From assembly GCF_017872555.1 (NCBI RefSeq), contig NZ_JAEDOX010000004.1:167380-231379 (forward strand): a DNA stretch of 64,000 nt, given 5' to 3'. Below the pieces are notes generated by a model, which searched no databases, had not been told where the DNA came from, and saw only the letters and a list, made by a program, of their open reading frames with translations. The first letter of the stretch is position 1; the number at the start of each line of letters is the position of its first letter. Both the position numbers and the translations under genes were made by a program. Shown here one piece after another: positions 1-9,645 of this stretch. This DNA is from Ruegeria sp. HKCCSA071. Its GTDB lineage: Bacteria; Pseudomonadota; Alphaproteobacteria; Rhodobacterales; Rhodobacteraceae.

Positions 1-463
1 ATTTGCCGTTGAGTTCCGACAGCATTTGCTCGGTTTTGAGGCCAGGCAGGTTTGAGAACACGTCGAACAACGCCTCGGCTCCTTCTGCATTCACAGGAAT
101 GTGAAGCGTTGGCTGGCCCGGCTGATCCAGAACCCAATGTGCGGGGTCGGAGGTCGGGTCAAGGGCCAAACGCTCAATTTCGCGGGACGCGACGATGCCG
201 CCATCCAAGGGGCCAAGATAAGTGATCTGACCTTCATCAATCGTCACGACACCTTGCCCGCCCACACCTGTTCTGAAGCGCGCGCGCTGTATGCCGATCA
301 CGGCCAAAGCCGCTGACACGACAATCAGAAACCAGCCTATCCAGGCCAACAGTCCGCCCGGCCCGCTGATCCAGCTCAGACCAAGGATCAGGACAAAAGC
401 CGCGACCAGAACCTCGCGCCAACGCCAAAGCGCCAGTTTTGCTTCAGGTCGGATGAAACTCAT
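1..463 (-). CDS. Membrane protein of unknown function, 3' end cut by window edge
   Basis: The reading frame opens with ATG at 463 and runs off the left edge, giving at least 154 residues. After a basic, Trp-rich start (MSFIRPEAKLALWRWRE) there are two hydrophobic segments at about residues 18-34 and 36-57, then a soluble part with regularly spaced beta-strand-like stretches (GVVTIDEGQITYLGPLDGG). The start overlaps the stop of the upstream acetyltransferase gene as ATGA, so the two are probably co-translated. I do not recognise a named family; the look is of a small conserved membrane protein of Rhodobacteraceae with a PH-like exposed domain, but that is a guess. Confidence 0.7.
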   Translation of the reverse strand, partial: MSFIRPEAKLALWRWREVLVAAFVLILGLSWISGPGGLLAWIGWFLIVVSAALAVIGIQRARFRTGVGGQGVVTIDEGQITYLGPLDGGIVASREIERLALDPTSDPAHWVLDQPGQPTLHIPVNAEGAEALFDVFSNLPGLKTEQMLSELNGK

Positions 464-1305
464 GAGAGCACCCTTTGCGGTTCCTGAAGCAAAGCGACCT
501 TGTACCAACCCACCTGTTGGAACCCAATCGCCTCATAGGCACGGGCGGCAGGTGCGTTGTTCGCAAACAGGATCGCTGCCGCCGCGCCCTCGGATTTTGC
601 TTTCTGCATCAATGCGGTCGTGACCCGTCGACCCAGGCCGCGATTTCTGTTTTTTCGTGGAACAAAAACACCACCGACCTGAATTTGGTCGTGAACCTTG
701 GCATTCACTGACGCCATGGCAACCGGCGCGTCGCCTTCCATCAGGACAATCGCCCTTCCTGCGGTCAATTCCGCCTCGACGCGCTCTGCCGCCAGCTCAC
801 GCGCCTCTTCGCCCGCGGCCTGTCCGGTATCCTCGATGTAATCCGTGAACCAAGTGTGCAGTCTTGCTCGATCATCGGCGCGCAAATCGCGATAAGGAAC
901 AGGTGCCTCGGTCAGACCGTGCAGGTCACGTCGATAAAGCGGTTCATCGTGATTCAACCGGTACTTCGCCTGCCCCAATCCCAGAGCGCCCAACGTCACC
1001 TCGACCTGATGTGCATCCCCCGTCATACCCAAAACGGTTTCGTCTTCGATCATCCGCGCGAAACACTCGGCAGCTTCGGTTTCGGCGTCGGGCAATTGAA
1101 CCATCAGATAGCCCTTCTTGCTGAGCCCGAAGACACCTTGAACCCGGTCCTCACCCCAGATGAAGTAGCGGCTGGAATATTCATTCGCATTCAACCCCAC
1201 CCCATGAGCCGCCAAATTGCTACGCAAAAACATCGAACTGTCAGGGTAGCGGGCCAGAAACCTCTCAAGCGCCGGGGCATCCGATTGAGCCGCCTCGCGA
1301 ATCAC
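460..1305 (-). CDS. GNAT-family N-acetyltransferase
   Basis: The protein is about 281 residues. The C-terminal half carries the acetyl-CoA-binding signature of GNAT enzymes (VGGVFVPRKNRNRGLGRRVT, then ALMQKAKSEGAAAAILFANN and AARAYEAIGFQQVGWYKVAL), the R/Q-x-x-G-x-G/A loop being NRGLGR. The N-terminal half is a diverged repeat of the fold. The frame stays open to a GTG at 1332, but GTG at 1305 overlaps the rsmE stop as GTGA and avoids a 31-base overlap, so I prefer it. The acceptor substrate is not evident from the sequence. It lies between rsmE and a membrane protein gene, all on the minus strand and translationally coupled. Confidence 0.85.
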   Translation of the reverse strand: MIREAAQSDAPALERFLARYPDSSMFLRSNLAAHGVGLNANEYSSRYFIWGEDRVQGVFGLSKKGYLMVQLPDAETEAAECFARMIEDETVLGMTGDAHQVEVTLGALGLGQAKYRLNHDEPLYRRDLHGLTEAPVPYRDLRADDRARLHTWFTDYIEDTGQAAGEEARELAAERVEAELTAGRAIVLMEGDAPVAMASVNAKVHDQIQVGGVFVPRKNRNRGLGRRVTTALMQKAKSEGAAAAILFANNAPAARAYEAIGFQQVGWYKVALLQEPQRVLS

Positions 1306-2027
1306 GACCAATCCCCCAATGCCTGCTGCCACATGGTCAATGCGGCCACCGCCGCTGTATCCGCCCGCAGAATACGCGGGCCCAGACTGACCACATGCGC
1401 ATAGGGTAAAGCCGACAGCCGTGCACGCTCAGCGTTGGAAAACCCGCCTTCCGGGCCGATGAGAATCGCCCAGGGGCGCCCTTTTTCGTTCGCTGCCAGC
1501 CGCAGGGCCGAGCCGACCTCGGCCTCGTTGCAGAACATCAACTGCCGACCTTCAGGCCAGGTCTTCAGCACGCGGTCCAGCCGCTGAAGGTCTGCCACCT
1601 CGGGCACGTAGGTTCCTCCGCATTGTTCAGCGGCTTCGATTGCATGAGCCTGAAGCCGGTCTTGCCGGATACGGTCTGCGTTGGTGAATTCGGTCTGAAC
1701 TGGCAGGATGCGTGCCGCGCCCATTTCAGCTGCTTTTTCAACAATGAAATCGGTGCGCGCCTTTTTGATTGGCGCAAACAGGAACCACAGATCGGGGGGC
1801 AGCTGCAAAGGTTTGGTTTGCCTGATACAGGTCAGAGCGCCGCCACGCTTTCCCGACTCGGCGACCTCGGCCAGCCACTCTCCATCCTTACCGTTAAACA
1901 GCGCCACTGCTCCGCCAACCGGCAGTCGCATGACACCAAACAGATAGTGCGCCTGATCGCGCGTCAAAGGAACCGATTGCCCCTGACCCAAGGGCTGCTC
2001 TACATACAGTCTGATTTTCGCACTCAT
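1302..2027 (-). CDS. rsmE: 16S rRNA (uracil-1498-N3)-methyltransferase
   Basis: RsmE methylates N3 of U1498 in 16S rRNA using S-adenosylmethionine. The 241-residue protein fits the family length. The SPOUT knot shows in the C-terminal third as AILIGPEGGFSNAERARL followed by VSLGPRILRADTAAVAAL, the SAM-binding deep-knot motifs. The N-terminal PUA-like part starts IRLYVEQPLGQGQSVPL. The open frame extends to 2060, but ATG at 2027 gives the usual MSAKIRLYVEQ start and leaves 11 bases before the divergent ubiA start, so both genes share a very short promoter region. Downstream a GNAT gene overlaps its stop. Confidence 0.93.
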   Translation of the reverse strand: MSAKIRLYVEQPLGQGQSVPLTRDQAHYLFGVMRLPVGGAVALFNGKDGEWLAEVAESGKRGGALTCIRQTKPLQLPPDLWFLFAPIKKARTDFIVEKAAEMGAARILPVQTEFTNADRIRQDRLQAHAIEAAEQCGGTYVPEVADLQRLDRVLKTWPEGRQLMFCNEAEVGSALRLAANEKGRPWAILIGPEGGFSNAERARLSALPYAHVVSLGPRILRADTAAVAALTMWQQALGDWS

Positions 2028-2038
2028 GAGACCTACAT

Positions 2039-3001
2039 ATGCAAGGCAATGCCCCAACACCAGATGGTCAAGTCGCCGATGCCGTCACCGGCAATTGGGT
2101 CGACACCCATGCCCCAGCCTTTGCCCGACCGTATCTGCGCCTCAGCCGCGCGGACCGGCCCATCGGCACATGGCTGTTGCTGCTTCCGTGTTGGTGGGGG
2201 CTGGCGCTGGCCATCCTGCATGACAGCCAACCCCGTTGGGGAGATCTGTGGATTGCCCTAGGCTGCGCATTCGGAGCTTTTTTGATGCGAGGTGCCGGTT
2301 GCACGTGGAATGACATTACAGACCGGGAATTTGACGCACAGGTTGAACGCACACGATCACGCCCGATACCGTCGGGGCAGGTCAGTGTCCGGCAAGCTGC
2401 GGCCTGGATGATCCTGCAAAGCCTTCTGGCGCTTGGCATTCTGCTCAGCTTCAATCAGGCGGCCATTGCCATGGGAGTGTTATCTTTGCTGCCGGTGACC
2501 GTTTATCCGTTTGCCAAGCGGTTTACCTGGTGGCCTCAGGTTTTTCTGGGTCTGGCCTTCAACTGGGGCGCATTGCTGGCCTGGACGGCGCATAGCGGGT
2601 CGCTCGGCTGGCCTGCTGTCACGCTGTACCTGTCCGGCATCGCGTGGACCCTGTTCTATGACACGATCTATGCACATCAGGATACCGAGGATGATGAACT
2701 GGTCGGCATCAAATCTACCGCGCGCCTGTTCGGCACCGACACAGCGAGATGGCTGAAGTATTTTCTGGTCGCAACGGTATCGCTGATGGGGCTGGCCATT
2801 ATTGATGCCGGGGTGCCTGATGCGTCGATTCTGGCGTTGGGGATCGCGCTTTGCGGTCCCTGGGCCATGGGCTGGCACATGATGTGGCAATTGCGCGGGC
2901 TTGATACCGAAGACAACGCCAAGCTGCTGCTGCTGTTTCGGGCCAACCGCGATACCGGCTTTATTCCGCTGATCTTCCTCTGCGTCGCCTTGCTGCTCTG
3001 A
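2039..3001 (+). CDS. ubiA: 4-hydroxybenzoate octaprenyltransferase
   Basis: UbiA attaches the polyprenyl tail to 4-hydroxybenzoate in the inner membrane, an early step of ubiquinone synthesis. The 320-residue polytopic protein has both Asp-rich prenyl-diphosphate/Mg sites: NDITDREFDAQVERTRSRP near residues 97-115 and DTIYAHQDTEDDELVGIKS near 205-225. About eight hydrophobic segments are visible. The N-terminal 35 residues before RPYLRLSRADRPIGTW are soluble, as in alphaproteobacterial UbiA. It is transcribed away from rsmE with only 11 bases between start codons. Confidence 0.95.
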   Translation: MQGNAPTPDGQVADAVTGNWVDTHAPAFARPYLRLSRADRPIGTWLLLLPCWWGLALAILHDSQPRWGDLWIALGCAFGAFLMRGAGCTWNDITDREFDAQVERTRSRPIPSGQVSVRQAAAWMILQSLLALGILLSFNQAAIAMGVLSLLPVTVYPFAKRFTWWPQVFLGLAFNWGALLAWTAHSGSLGWPAVTLYLSGIAWTLFYDTIYAHQDTEDDELVGIKSTARLFGTDTARWLKYFLVATVSLMGLAIIDAGVPDASILALGIALCGPWAMGWHMMWQLRGLDTEDNAKLLLLFRANRDTGFIPLIFLCVALLL

Positions 3002-3065
3002 TTGCACCCGCTGAACGAGGCCTGTAAAGATCGGCGCAAACGCCTGAGGAGTGCCAAACCCAAAC

Positions 3066-4985
3066 ATGCGTCTGCCGTATTTTATCGCTGTTTCCCTGAT
3101 CTTTCTTTTATCAGCCGGCCTGTCGCTTCTGGCAGCCAGCTATGCCGTTACCGAGATCGAAGAATCATCGGAACTTGCTGTACGGCGCTCGCTGGACCTG
3201 AAAGGACATGATTGGGCCGAGGTCGAAGCCGATGGTTTGCGGGTGGTCCTGACCGGCACAGCGCCGGATGAGGCGACCCGCTTTAACGCACTGACCGCCG
3301 CGGGAACCGAAGTTGATACATCCCGCGTAATCGACGAAATGGAAGTTATCGCAACTTCCGCCCTCGCAGCACCGCGCTTTTCGGTAGAAATCCTGCGCAA
3401 TGACAGTGGAATATCGGTGATTGGCCTGATCCCGGCCAGTGAGAACAGGGACAAGCTGATCCAACGGCTTGGCAATCTGGACAGAACTGTTGCCGTTTCG
3501 GACCTGATGGAAACAGCAGATTACCCAAAGCCCAAAGGGTGGGATGCCGCAATTTCTTACGCGTTGGAGGCCCTGACCCACCTGCCCCGCGCCAAAATTT
3601 CCGCCAGCCCGGATCTGGTCAGGATCACGGCAATTGCCAACAGTCAGCAAGAAAAACAAAAACTGGAACGCGACCTGACGCGTACGGCACCGCCCAGCCT
3701 ACGGGTTGGGCTGGCGATTTCAGCACCTCGCCCCGTCGTCACGCCTTTTACTTTGCGTTACCTGATCGACGAAGAAGGTGGGCATTTTGACGCCTGTTCC
3801 GCGCAGGATGAGAAGGCACGTGACCGGATCGTGGCCGCCGCGAAAAACGCCGGGTTGACGGGGCCTTATTCCTGCACCGTCGCCTTGGGCGAACCATCGC
3901 CACGCTGGCCAGAAGCAGCCGAGAAAAGCATTCAGGCGCTGTTCAGGATCGGTCAAGGATCGGTCACCATGTCAGACGCGGACATTACCCTGATTGCTGC
4001 CGAAGGAACCGATCCCGTGGTGTTCGACCGGGTTGTGGGCGAGCTTGAAACCGAGTTGCCTGCGGTCTTCGCATTGCACGCCGTTTTGCCCGAGCCTGAA
4101 ACAACGAACGCAAATGGCCCGGTCGAGTTTTCGGCCACCCGCAGCCCTGAAGGGCTGGTGCAATTGCGCGGACGGCTGGGTGATGAAACTCTGCGCGACA
4201 TGGTCGACAGCTACGCGCGCGCGGCCTTTGGGTCCGATCAGGTATATACCGCCACCCGCATCGTTTCGGATCTTCCAGCGGATTGGCCGGTACGTGTTCT
4301 GGCCGGTCTGGAGGCTTTGGGTCAGCTCCACAACGGCGTATTGACCGTCACACCCGATACGGTCGAGCTGATCGGCCTCAGCCACGAAGAAGACGCCAAG
4401 GCCCGTATCGCAGGTCAATTGTCCGACAAGTTGGGCGAGGGGCAGGAATACACCCTGACCATCACCTATCAGCCCCCACCGGAACCCGAGGACGCCCTGC
4501 CCGACCCGGAAGTCTGCGAAGCCCGGATCGCCGAAATTCAGGCCACCAGCAAGATCGCCTTTGAGCCCGGATCGGCCACGATTGCATCAGACTCGCGCGA
4601 TGTGGTGAACCAGATTGCGGATATCCTGCGCGACTGCGGTCCGATCCGAATGGAGATTCAGGGCCACACAGACAGTCAGGGCCGCGAAGAGATGAACCAA
4701 CAACTCAGCCAGGCGCGGGCACAATCCATCCTGAACGAATTGCGCGGGCGGCGTATTCCGACCAGCAGCTACACCGCTGTGGGATATGGGGAAACGCAAC
4801 CCATCGCTGACAACGACACCGAAGAGGGCCGGGAAGAAAACCGCCGGATCGAGTTCCGTCTGATCCGCCCTGAGCCTGTTGCGAGTACCGAAACAGGCCT
4901 TGAAGCACTCGAGGTCGAGGCTGCGACGTCCGCAGAGGACCAAACCGACACGACCGCACCTGATGCGGATGCAGGGGACCAGTAA
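3066..4985 (+). CDS. OmpA-family outer-membrane protein with BON-like repeats
   Basis: The 639-residue protein starts with a signal anchor (MRLPYFIAVSLIFLLSAGLSLLAA). A long middle section has repeated beta-alpha-beta units of BON type (GLRVVLTGTAPDEATRFNA, VSVIGLIP-like and TVELIGLSHEEDAKARIAG). The C-terminal OmpA/MotB domain, at about residues 510-615, shows the peptidoglycan-binding pattern KIAFEPGSATI, IQGHTDSQG, SQARAQSILNEL and ENRRIEF. It probably ties the envelope to peptidoglycan. A GTG at 3051 would add five residues, but GAGGA lies directly against it, so ATG at 3066 is the better spaced start. The last 30 residues are acidic and low in complexity. The next gene starts one base after the stop. 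Confidence 0.85.
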   Translation: MRLPYFIAVSLIFLLSAGLSLLAASYAVTEIEESSELAVRRSLDLKGHDWAEVEADGLRVVLTGTAPDEATRFNALTAAGTEVDTSRVIDEMEVIATSALAAPRFSVEILRNDSGISVIGLIPASENRDKLIQRLGNLDRTVAVSDLMETADYPKPKGWDAAISYALEALTHLPRAKISASPDLVRITAIANSQQEKQKLERDLTRTAPPSLRVGLAISAPRPVVTPFTLRYLIDEEGGHFDACSAQDEKARDRIVAAAKNAGLTGPYSCTVALGEPSPRWPEAAEKSIQALFRIGQGSVTMSDADITLIAAEGTDPVVFDRVVGELETELPAVFALHAVLPEPETTNANGPVEFSATRSPEGLVQLRGRLGDETLRDMVDSYARAAFGSDQVYTATRIVSDLPADWPVRVLAGLEALGQLHNGVLTVTPDTVELIGLSHEEDAKARIAGQLSDKLGEGQEYTLTITYQPPPEPEDALPDPEVCEARIAEIQATSKIAFEPGSATIASDSRDVVNQIADILRDCGPIRMEIQGHTDSQGREEMNQQLSQARAQSILNELRGRRIPTSSYTAVGYGETQPIADNDTEEGREENRRIEFRLIRPEPVASTETGLEALEVEAATSAEDQTDTTAPDADAGDQ

Positions 4986-4986
4986 G

Positions 4987-5307
4987 TTGAACAGAACAGA
5001 ATTCGTCATTGTCACTGCCATTATCCTGTTCGCAGCCTTCTGCATGGGCTGGTTTGCCAATTGGCTGGCGCATCGCCTGTCCCGCGTACGGCAAAGCGAC
5101 GTCGCTGATCTGGACCGGATGAGTCAGGAGTTGCACGAGGCCGAGGAAACCCGCGATCAGGCCATCACCTATTTGCAGCAACGTGAGGCCGAATTGACGA
5201 ACCAGCTGACCCAGACAGAAGCCGAGCTGGCAGCCGCGATGGATGGCCTTCGGGCCGCGCGTCAGGAGGCCGAAGAAATGCGCGGGCGGATCAACAACGC
5301 GGATTGA
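4987..5307 (+). CDS. Small single-span membrane protein with coiled coil
   Basis: This 106-residue protein begins with TTG at 4987, one base after the OmpA-family stop; AGGGGACC at 4973-4980 is a suitable ribosome-binding site. After NRTEFVIVTAIILFAAFCMG (one transmembrane helix, about residues 7-25) comes a charged heptad-rich region from about 45 to 100 (ELHEAEETRDQAITYLQQRE and so on), expected to form a coiled coil. Longer in-frame starts run through the preceding gene and are unlikely. It is coupled to the outer-membrane protein upstream and may share its envelope role. No named family is recognised. Confidence 0.8.
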   Translation: MNRTEFVIVTAIILFAAFCMGWFANWLAHRLSRVRQSDVADLDRMSQELHEAEETRDQAITYLQQREAELTNQLTQTEAELAAAMDGLRAARQEAEEMRGRINNAD

Positions 5308-5362
5308 ACGCACGGCCATGCACGGGCGCTCAAGTTTGCAAGTATAAGCTGGCGCTAAGTCA

Positions 5363-5806
5363 CTACCACCGGGTCAGCGCGTCTTCGTCTTCATCTTTGG
5401 CAGCAACCCATTCCGCACCGGATCTGGTGATTTCCTTCTTCCAGAAGGGTGCGCGGGACTTCAGATAATCCATCAAGTATTCCGCTGCCTCAAAAGCATC
5501 TTTACGATGCGGCGCGGCTGTCGCCACCATCATGATCCTGTCCCCCGGCGCCAGCTGGCCATGGCGGTGAATCACCAGAACGTCACCCAATGACCACCGT
5601 TCCTTGGCTTCCTGGGCAATCTTGGTCAGGGCCCGTTCCGTCATACCCGGATAGTGTTCAATCTCCATCACATCCAGATCACCGCTTGCCAGGTCGCGCA
5701 CAACGCCAGTGAAGGTGACAATGGCTCCGTTGGCATCATCCCCAGAAGCAAATGCGTTGGCCTCGGCCCCAAGATCGAAGGCTTCCTGCTGAACGGCGAT
5801 CCGCAT
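5363..5806 (-). CDS. moaE: Molybdopterin synthase catalytic subunit
   Basis: MoaE uses MoaD thiocarboxylate to build the dithiolene of molybdopterin from cPMP. The 147-residue protein fits the family. It shows GAIVTFTGVVRD near the N-terminus, the MEIEHYPGM segment, HRHGQLAPGD, the APHRKDAFEAAEYLMDYLK helix and the catalytic lysines in FWKKEI. It starts three bases after the moaD stop, in the order pgsA-moaD-moaE on the minus strand. Confidence 0.95.
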   Translation of the reverse strand: MRIAVQQEAFDLGAEANAFASGDDANGAIVTFTGVVRDLASGDLDVMEIEHYPGMTERALTKIAQEAKERWSLGDVLVIHRHGQLAPGDRIMMVATAAPHRKDAFEAAEYLMDYLKSRAPFWKKEITRSGAEWVAAKDEDEDALTRW

Positions 5807-5809
5807 CGC

Positions 5810-6055
5810 TCAACCGCCTGTCATTGGCGGAAAAAATGCCACTTCCCGAACGCCCGACAGCGAGGCGTCGAAGTCCGACAACTCCTGATCCAGTGCAACG
5901 CGCAGAGCAGACAAATCGGCAAATGCCGCGGCATAGCGTTCTTCTCGCGCGCTCAACTCGGCCACCAGATCATTGACAGTGACTGCCTGCGTCTCGACCT
6001 TTTCCTTTGGCAAACCGATACGTTCGCGTACCCATGCAAAATACAGCACATCCAT
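5810..6055 (-). CDS. moaD: Molybdopterin synthase sulfur carrier subunit
   Basis: MoaD is the ubiquitin-like small subunit carrying sulfur as a C-terminal thiocarboxylate. The 81-residue protein starts MDVLYFAWVRERIGL and ends PPMTGG, the required C-terminal Gly-Gly. It lies between pgsA, whose stop is three bases upstream, and moaE, which starts three bases after its stop. Confidence 0.95.
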   Translation of the reverse strand: MDVLYFAWVRERIGLPKEKVETQAVTVNDLVAELSAREERYAAAFADLSALRVALDQELSDFDASLSGVREVAFFPPMTGG

Positions 6056-6058
6056 CCC

Positions 6059-6727
6059 TCAGATCTCCTTCAGATGTGGCATGGCTTTACGTAGGTAATC
6101 ATAGCCGGTGATCAATGTCAGCGCCGCCGCAATCCACAGCAACCACAGCCCGACCTGACCCGACCAGAACATGCCGTTGATGTGCCAGCGCAGGTGGTTC
6201 ACGTCTTCAACCTGCCCCGCGATGATCTGTTCCACCAGCTCGGCATCCATGCCGAAACTCGCCATCACGGCATAGTGTTCAAAGATACCCTGCGAGAACA
6301 GTACCGCGATGGCGATCATCTGCGCTGTTGTTTTCCACTTGGCCAGCTTTGTAACCTTCAGCGTCCCCGCCACATCGCCCAGAAATTCGCGCAGGCCCGA
6401 GACAAAAACCTCGCGGAACAAGATCACGGTGGCGGGTAGCACCAGCCATGGCGTCCAGTGTTCGGTCGAATAGCCAACCAGAATCATCAGCGCGATCACC
6501 ACCATTGCCTTGTCGGCAATCGGGTCCAGCATCGCGCCCATCTTGGTTTCCTGTTTCCACGCACGGGCCAGATAGCCATCGAACCAATCGGTGATCGCCG
6601 CCGAAAGGAACAGGATCAAAGCGAACCAGTCCGCATAGGGCCGGGTGAAGTACAAAAACATAACGGCCAGACCGGGCGCAGCCAGCAGGCGTAGAACCGT
6701 CAGGATATTGGGCAAATTCCACTTCAT
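6059..6727 (-). CDS. pgsA: CDP-diacylglycerol-glycerol-3-phosphate 3-phosphatidyltransferase
   Basis: PgsA makes phosphatidylglycerol phosphate, the committed step of acidic phospholipid synthesis, in the inner membrane. The 222-residue protein has the CDP-alcohol phosphotransferase motif D-G-x2-A-R-x8-G-x3-D-x3-D, seen as DWFDGYLARAWKQETKMG followed by AMLDPIADK. The start MKWNLPNILTVLRLLAAPGL is typical; an upstream in-frame extension to 6793 is not needed. It leads the pgsA-moaD-moaE group. About 174 bases separate it from the divergent exporter gene. Confidence 0.95.
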   Translation of the reverse strand: MKWNLPNILTVLRLLAAPGLAVMFLYFTRPYADWFALILFLSAAITDWFDGYLARAWKQETKMGAMLDPIADKAMVVIALMILVGYSTEHWTPWLVLPATVILFREVFVSGLREFLGDVAGTLKVTKLAKWKTTAQMIAIAVLFSQGIFEHYAVMASFGMDAELVEQIIAGQVEDVNHLRWHINGMFWSGQVGLWLLWIAAALTLITGYDYLRKAMPHLKEI

Positions 6728-6901
6728 GGCTTGGACCCTATATCGACGGTTCAAGACAGAAAAGACAAACCGGTAAAAAACTACATCACTCACAACAGCT
6801 TGGTCAAAGCGCCGCAGGTTCGACGCTTTGGACCTGGTGCACTTGGCGTTTCACATCTTTGCGGTCAGATTATCCGTCGACTGCAAAGCGGAACGTACAG
6901 G

Positions 6902-7786
6902 ATGACAGCGCATATTCAAACCGACGCCCGGTCGAACATGGTCGGCAGCCTGTGGATGGTGGCGGCAATGGCGGGCTTTGCGCTGGAGGATGCGTTGCTG
7001 AAAACTGCATCGACGGCGCTTCCGATCTGGCAGGTACTGGTGCTGTTCGGGACGGGCGGGTCCGTAATCTTTGCCGCGCTGGTGCCGGCTCGTGGAAAAC
7101 GCCTGACACACCCGGACGTTCTCTCCCGCCCGATGAAAGTTCGGGTGCTGTTCGAAGTCTTTGGTCGGCTGTTCTATGTGCTCGCCATCGCGTTGACGCC
7201 CTTGTCCTCGGCCACGGTGATCCTGCAAGCGACGCCGTTGGTCGTGGTCGCGGGCGCGGCATTATTCTTTGGTGAAACGGTTGGTTGGCGGCGATGGAGC
7301 GCAATTTTTGTCGGTATGATCGGCGTCGTCATTATTCTGCAACCGACCGGAGACAGTTTTTCACTGCTGTCGATACTGGCCGTGCTGGGTATGTTGGGGT
7401 TCGCAGGGCGTGATCTGGCCAGCCGCGCGGCCCCTGCCACACTTGGAACCGAAGTTCTGGGGTTTTATGGTTTCCTCAGCATTATCGCCGCGGGCCTTGC
7501 CTATCGGATGTGGGAAGGCGCCCCCATGACACCGGTTAGCATGCACACCAGCCTGCATCTGACGGGCGCGGTTCTGATGGGCGTCGTGGCCTATGCCTCG
7601 CTCATGAACGCAATGCGCACGGGTGAAGTGTCTGCCGTGACCCCGTTCCGCTATACGCGACTGCTGTTCGGTATCGGGTTGGGTATCGCCCTGTTCGGCG
7701 AAAGCCTGGACCGTACCATGTGGGTCGGCAGCGCGCTAATTGTGGCTTCGGGCCTGTATATCCTGTGGCGGGCGCGACAGGTCTAA
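6902..7786 (+). CDS. EamA/DMT-family transporter
   Basis: The 294-residue protein has ten hydrophobic segments in two repeated halves, as in drug/metabolite exporters of the EamA family; the first repeat ends near [20 protein letters not shown] and the second begins [23 protein letters not shown] at 6902 is chosen because the 57 residues in front of it are not membrane-like. The substrate cannot be told. Its TAA stop overlaps the uvrC stop of the opposite strand by two bases. The 174 bases upstream hold its promoter and that of pgsA; no clear operator is seen there. Confidence 0.85.
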   Translation: MTAHIQTDARSNMVGSLWMVAAMAGFALEDALLKTASTALPIWQVLVLFGTGGSVIFAALVPARGKRLTHPDVLSRPMKVRVLFEVFGRLFYVLAIALTPLSSATVILQATPLVVVAGAALFFGETVGWRRWSAIFVGMIGVVIILQPTGDSFSLLSILAVLGMLGFAGRDLASRAAPATLGTEVLGFYGFLSIIAAGLAYRMWEGAPMTPVSMHTSLHLTGAVLMGVVAYASLMNAMRTGEVSAVTPFRYTRLLFGIGLGIALFGESLDRTMWVGSALIVASGLYILWRARQV

Positions 7787-9645
7787 CCCTTGTCGTGGAA
7801 GAAATCATAAACTTTCTGAGCCAACCCGGCCGAGATCCCCTCGACCGCTTTCAGGTCCGCCAGATTGGCCCGGCTTACTGCTTTGGCGCTGCCGAAGTGA
7901 GTCAGTAAGGCGCGCTTGCGTGCAGCCCCAACGCCCGGAATTTCATCCAGCGGCGTGGCACCAACGGCCTTGGCGCGTTTCGCACGATGGGTGCCAATGG
8001 CAAAACGGTGCGCTTCGTCCCTTAGCCGTTGAACAAAGTACAAGACGGGATCGTTGCGTTTCAGCGCAAAGGGGCGCTGGCCGATCCGGTGAAATTCTTC
8101 CTTGCCGTGGTCACGGTCGACCCCTTTGGCAACACCGACCATCGGAATGTCTTCGACCCCGTGGGCCTGCATGATCTCGTGCACGGCGCTGACCTGTCCG
8201 GCACCGCCATCGATCAGCAGCAGGTCGGGCCAAAGCCCTTTGTCCCTGTCCGGATCTTCTTTTTGCAGGCGGGTGAAGCGACGGTTCAAAACCTCTTTCA
8301 TCATGCCAAAATCATCACCCGGCATCAGGTCATCGCCACGAATATTGTACTTGCGATAGGCGTTTTTCATGAACCCGTCGGGCCCTGCCACGATCATGCC
8401 GCCAACTGCGTTGGTGCCCTGAATATGAGAGTTGTCGTAAACCTCGATCCGACCGGGCGGGCCATCCAGATCAAACGCCTCGGCCACACCGCGCAGCAAC
8501 TTGGCCTGTGTCGCGCTTTCCGACATGCGCCGGGCCAGAGACTCTCGCGCATTGCGCAATGCACCTGCAACCAGTTCCTGTTTCTCCCCACGCTGCGGCA
8601 CGAGAAGCTCGACCTTACGGCCAGCTTTTTCCGTCAAAGCTTCCTGCATCAGATCAGCGTTTTCGATCCCGTCCGACAAAATCAACTGCCGCGGCGGTTC
8701 CTTGTTGTCGTAGAACTGACCAAGGAAAGCTTCCATCACCTCGGCCGGAGATACATCTTGTCCTACACGCGGGTAAAAATCCTTGTTGCCCCAGTTCTGG
8801 TTGGCACGGATGAAGAACACCTGAACACAGGCCTGCCCGCTGTCCATATAAAGACCGATCACATCCGCCTCGGTTACACCGCGCGGATTGATACCCTGTG
8901 AAGTTTGAACCTGCGTCAGCGCACGGATACGGTCACGCAGACCGGCGGCGCGTTCGAACTCCATGGCCTCGGACGCGGCCGTCATCTGTTCAGCCAGTTC
9001 CTCCTGCACCTTGGTCGAGCGCCCCGACAGGAAACGTTCTGCATCCTTTACGCTTTCACTGTAATCCTGTTCCGAAATCAAACCGACACACGGCCCCGAG
9101 CACCGTTTGATTTGATAGAGCAAACAGGGCCGCGTACGGCTGTCAAACATGGAATCCGAACAGTTGCGCAGCAGGAATGCCTTTTGCAGCTGGTTCAACG
9201 TGCGGTTTACAGCACCCGCGCTGGCAAACGGCCCGAAATAGGCGCCTTTTTCCTTCTTGGCCCCGCGGTGTTTCTTGATCTGAGGAAAGTCATGATCCTT
9301 GGCGACCAGGATGTTTGGAAAGCTTTTGTCGTCCCGCAGCAGCACATTGTATTTCGGTTTAAGCTGCTTGATCAGGTTCTGCTCCAGTAGCAGCGCCTCG
9401 GTTTCCGTTCTTGTCGTCAGAAACATCATAGAAGCGGTCGAGGCAATCATCTTCTCGATCCGCCCCGAATGACCCGGCCTTGTATAGTTCGATACCCGCG
9501 CCTTCAGGTTTCGCGCTTTGCCCACGTATAAAACCCGGCTGTCGGCATCCAGCATCCTGTACACCCCCGGTGAGCTGTCCAGCGTCTTTGCGTAACGCTG
9601 AATGCAGGCATAACCGGTCGGGGACGATTCACTGTGGGTAGTCAT
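7783..9645 (-). CDS. uvrC: Excinuclease ABC subunit C
   Basis: UvrC makes both incisions in nucleotide-excision repair. The 620-residue protein has the N-terminal GIY-YIG nuclease ([20 protein letters not shown], about residues 28-47), the UVR motif for UvrB contact (about 200-235), the RNase-H-like second nuclease ([20 protein letters not shown] and [10 protein letters not shown]), and a C-terminal helix-hairpin-helix pair ([20 protein letters not shown]). The length and all domains are complete. Confidence 0.97.
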   Translation of the reverse strand: MTTHSESSPTGYACIQRYAKTLDSSPGVYRMLDADSRVLYVGKARNLKARVSNYTRPGHSGRIEKMIASTASMMFLTTRTETEALLLEQNLIKQLKPKYNVLLRDDKSFPNILVAKDHDFPQIKKHRGAKKEKGAYFGPFASAGAVNRTLNQLQKAFLLRNCSDSMFDSRTRPCLLYQIKRCSGPCVGLISEQDYSESVKDAERFLSGRSTKVQEELAEQMTAASEAMEFERAAGLRDRIRALTQVQTSQGINPRGVTEADVIGLYMDSGQACVQVFFIRANQNWGNKDFYPRVGQDVSPAEVMEAFLGQFYDNKEPPRQLILSDGIENADLMQEALTEKAGRKVELLVPQRGEKQELVAGALRNARESLARRMSESATQAKLLRGVAEAFDLDGPPGRIEVYDNSHIQGTNAVGGMIVAGPDGFMKNAYRKYNIRGDDLMPGDDFGMMKEVLNRRFTRLQKEDPDRDKGLWPDLLLIDGGAGQVSAVHEIMQAHGVEDIPMVGVAKGVDRDHGKEEFHRIGQRPFALKRNDPVLYFVQRLRDEAHRFAIGTHRAKRAKAVGATPLDEIPGVGAARKRALLTHFGSAKAVSRANLADLKAVEGISAGLAQKVYDFFHDKG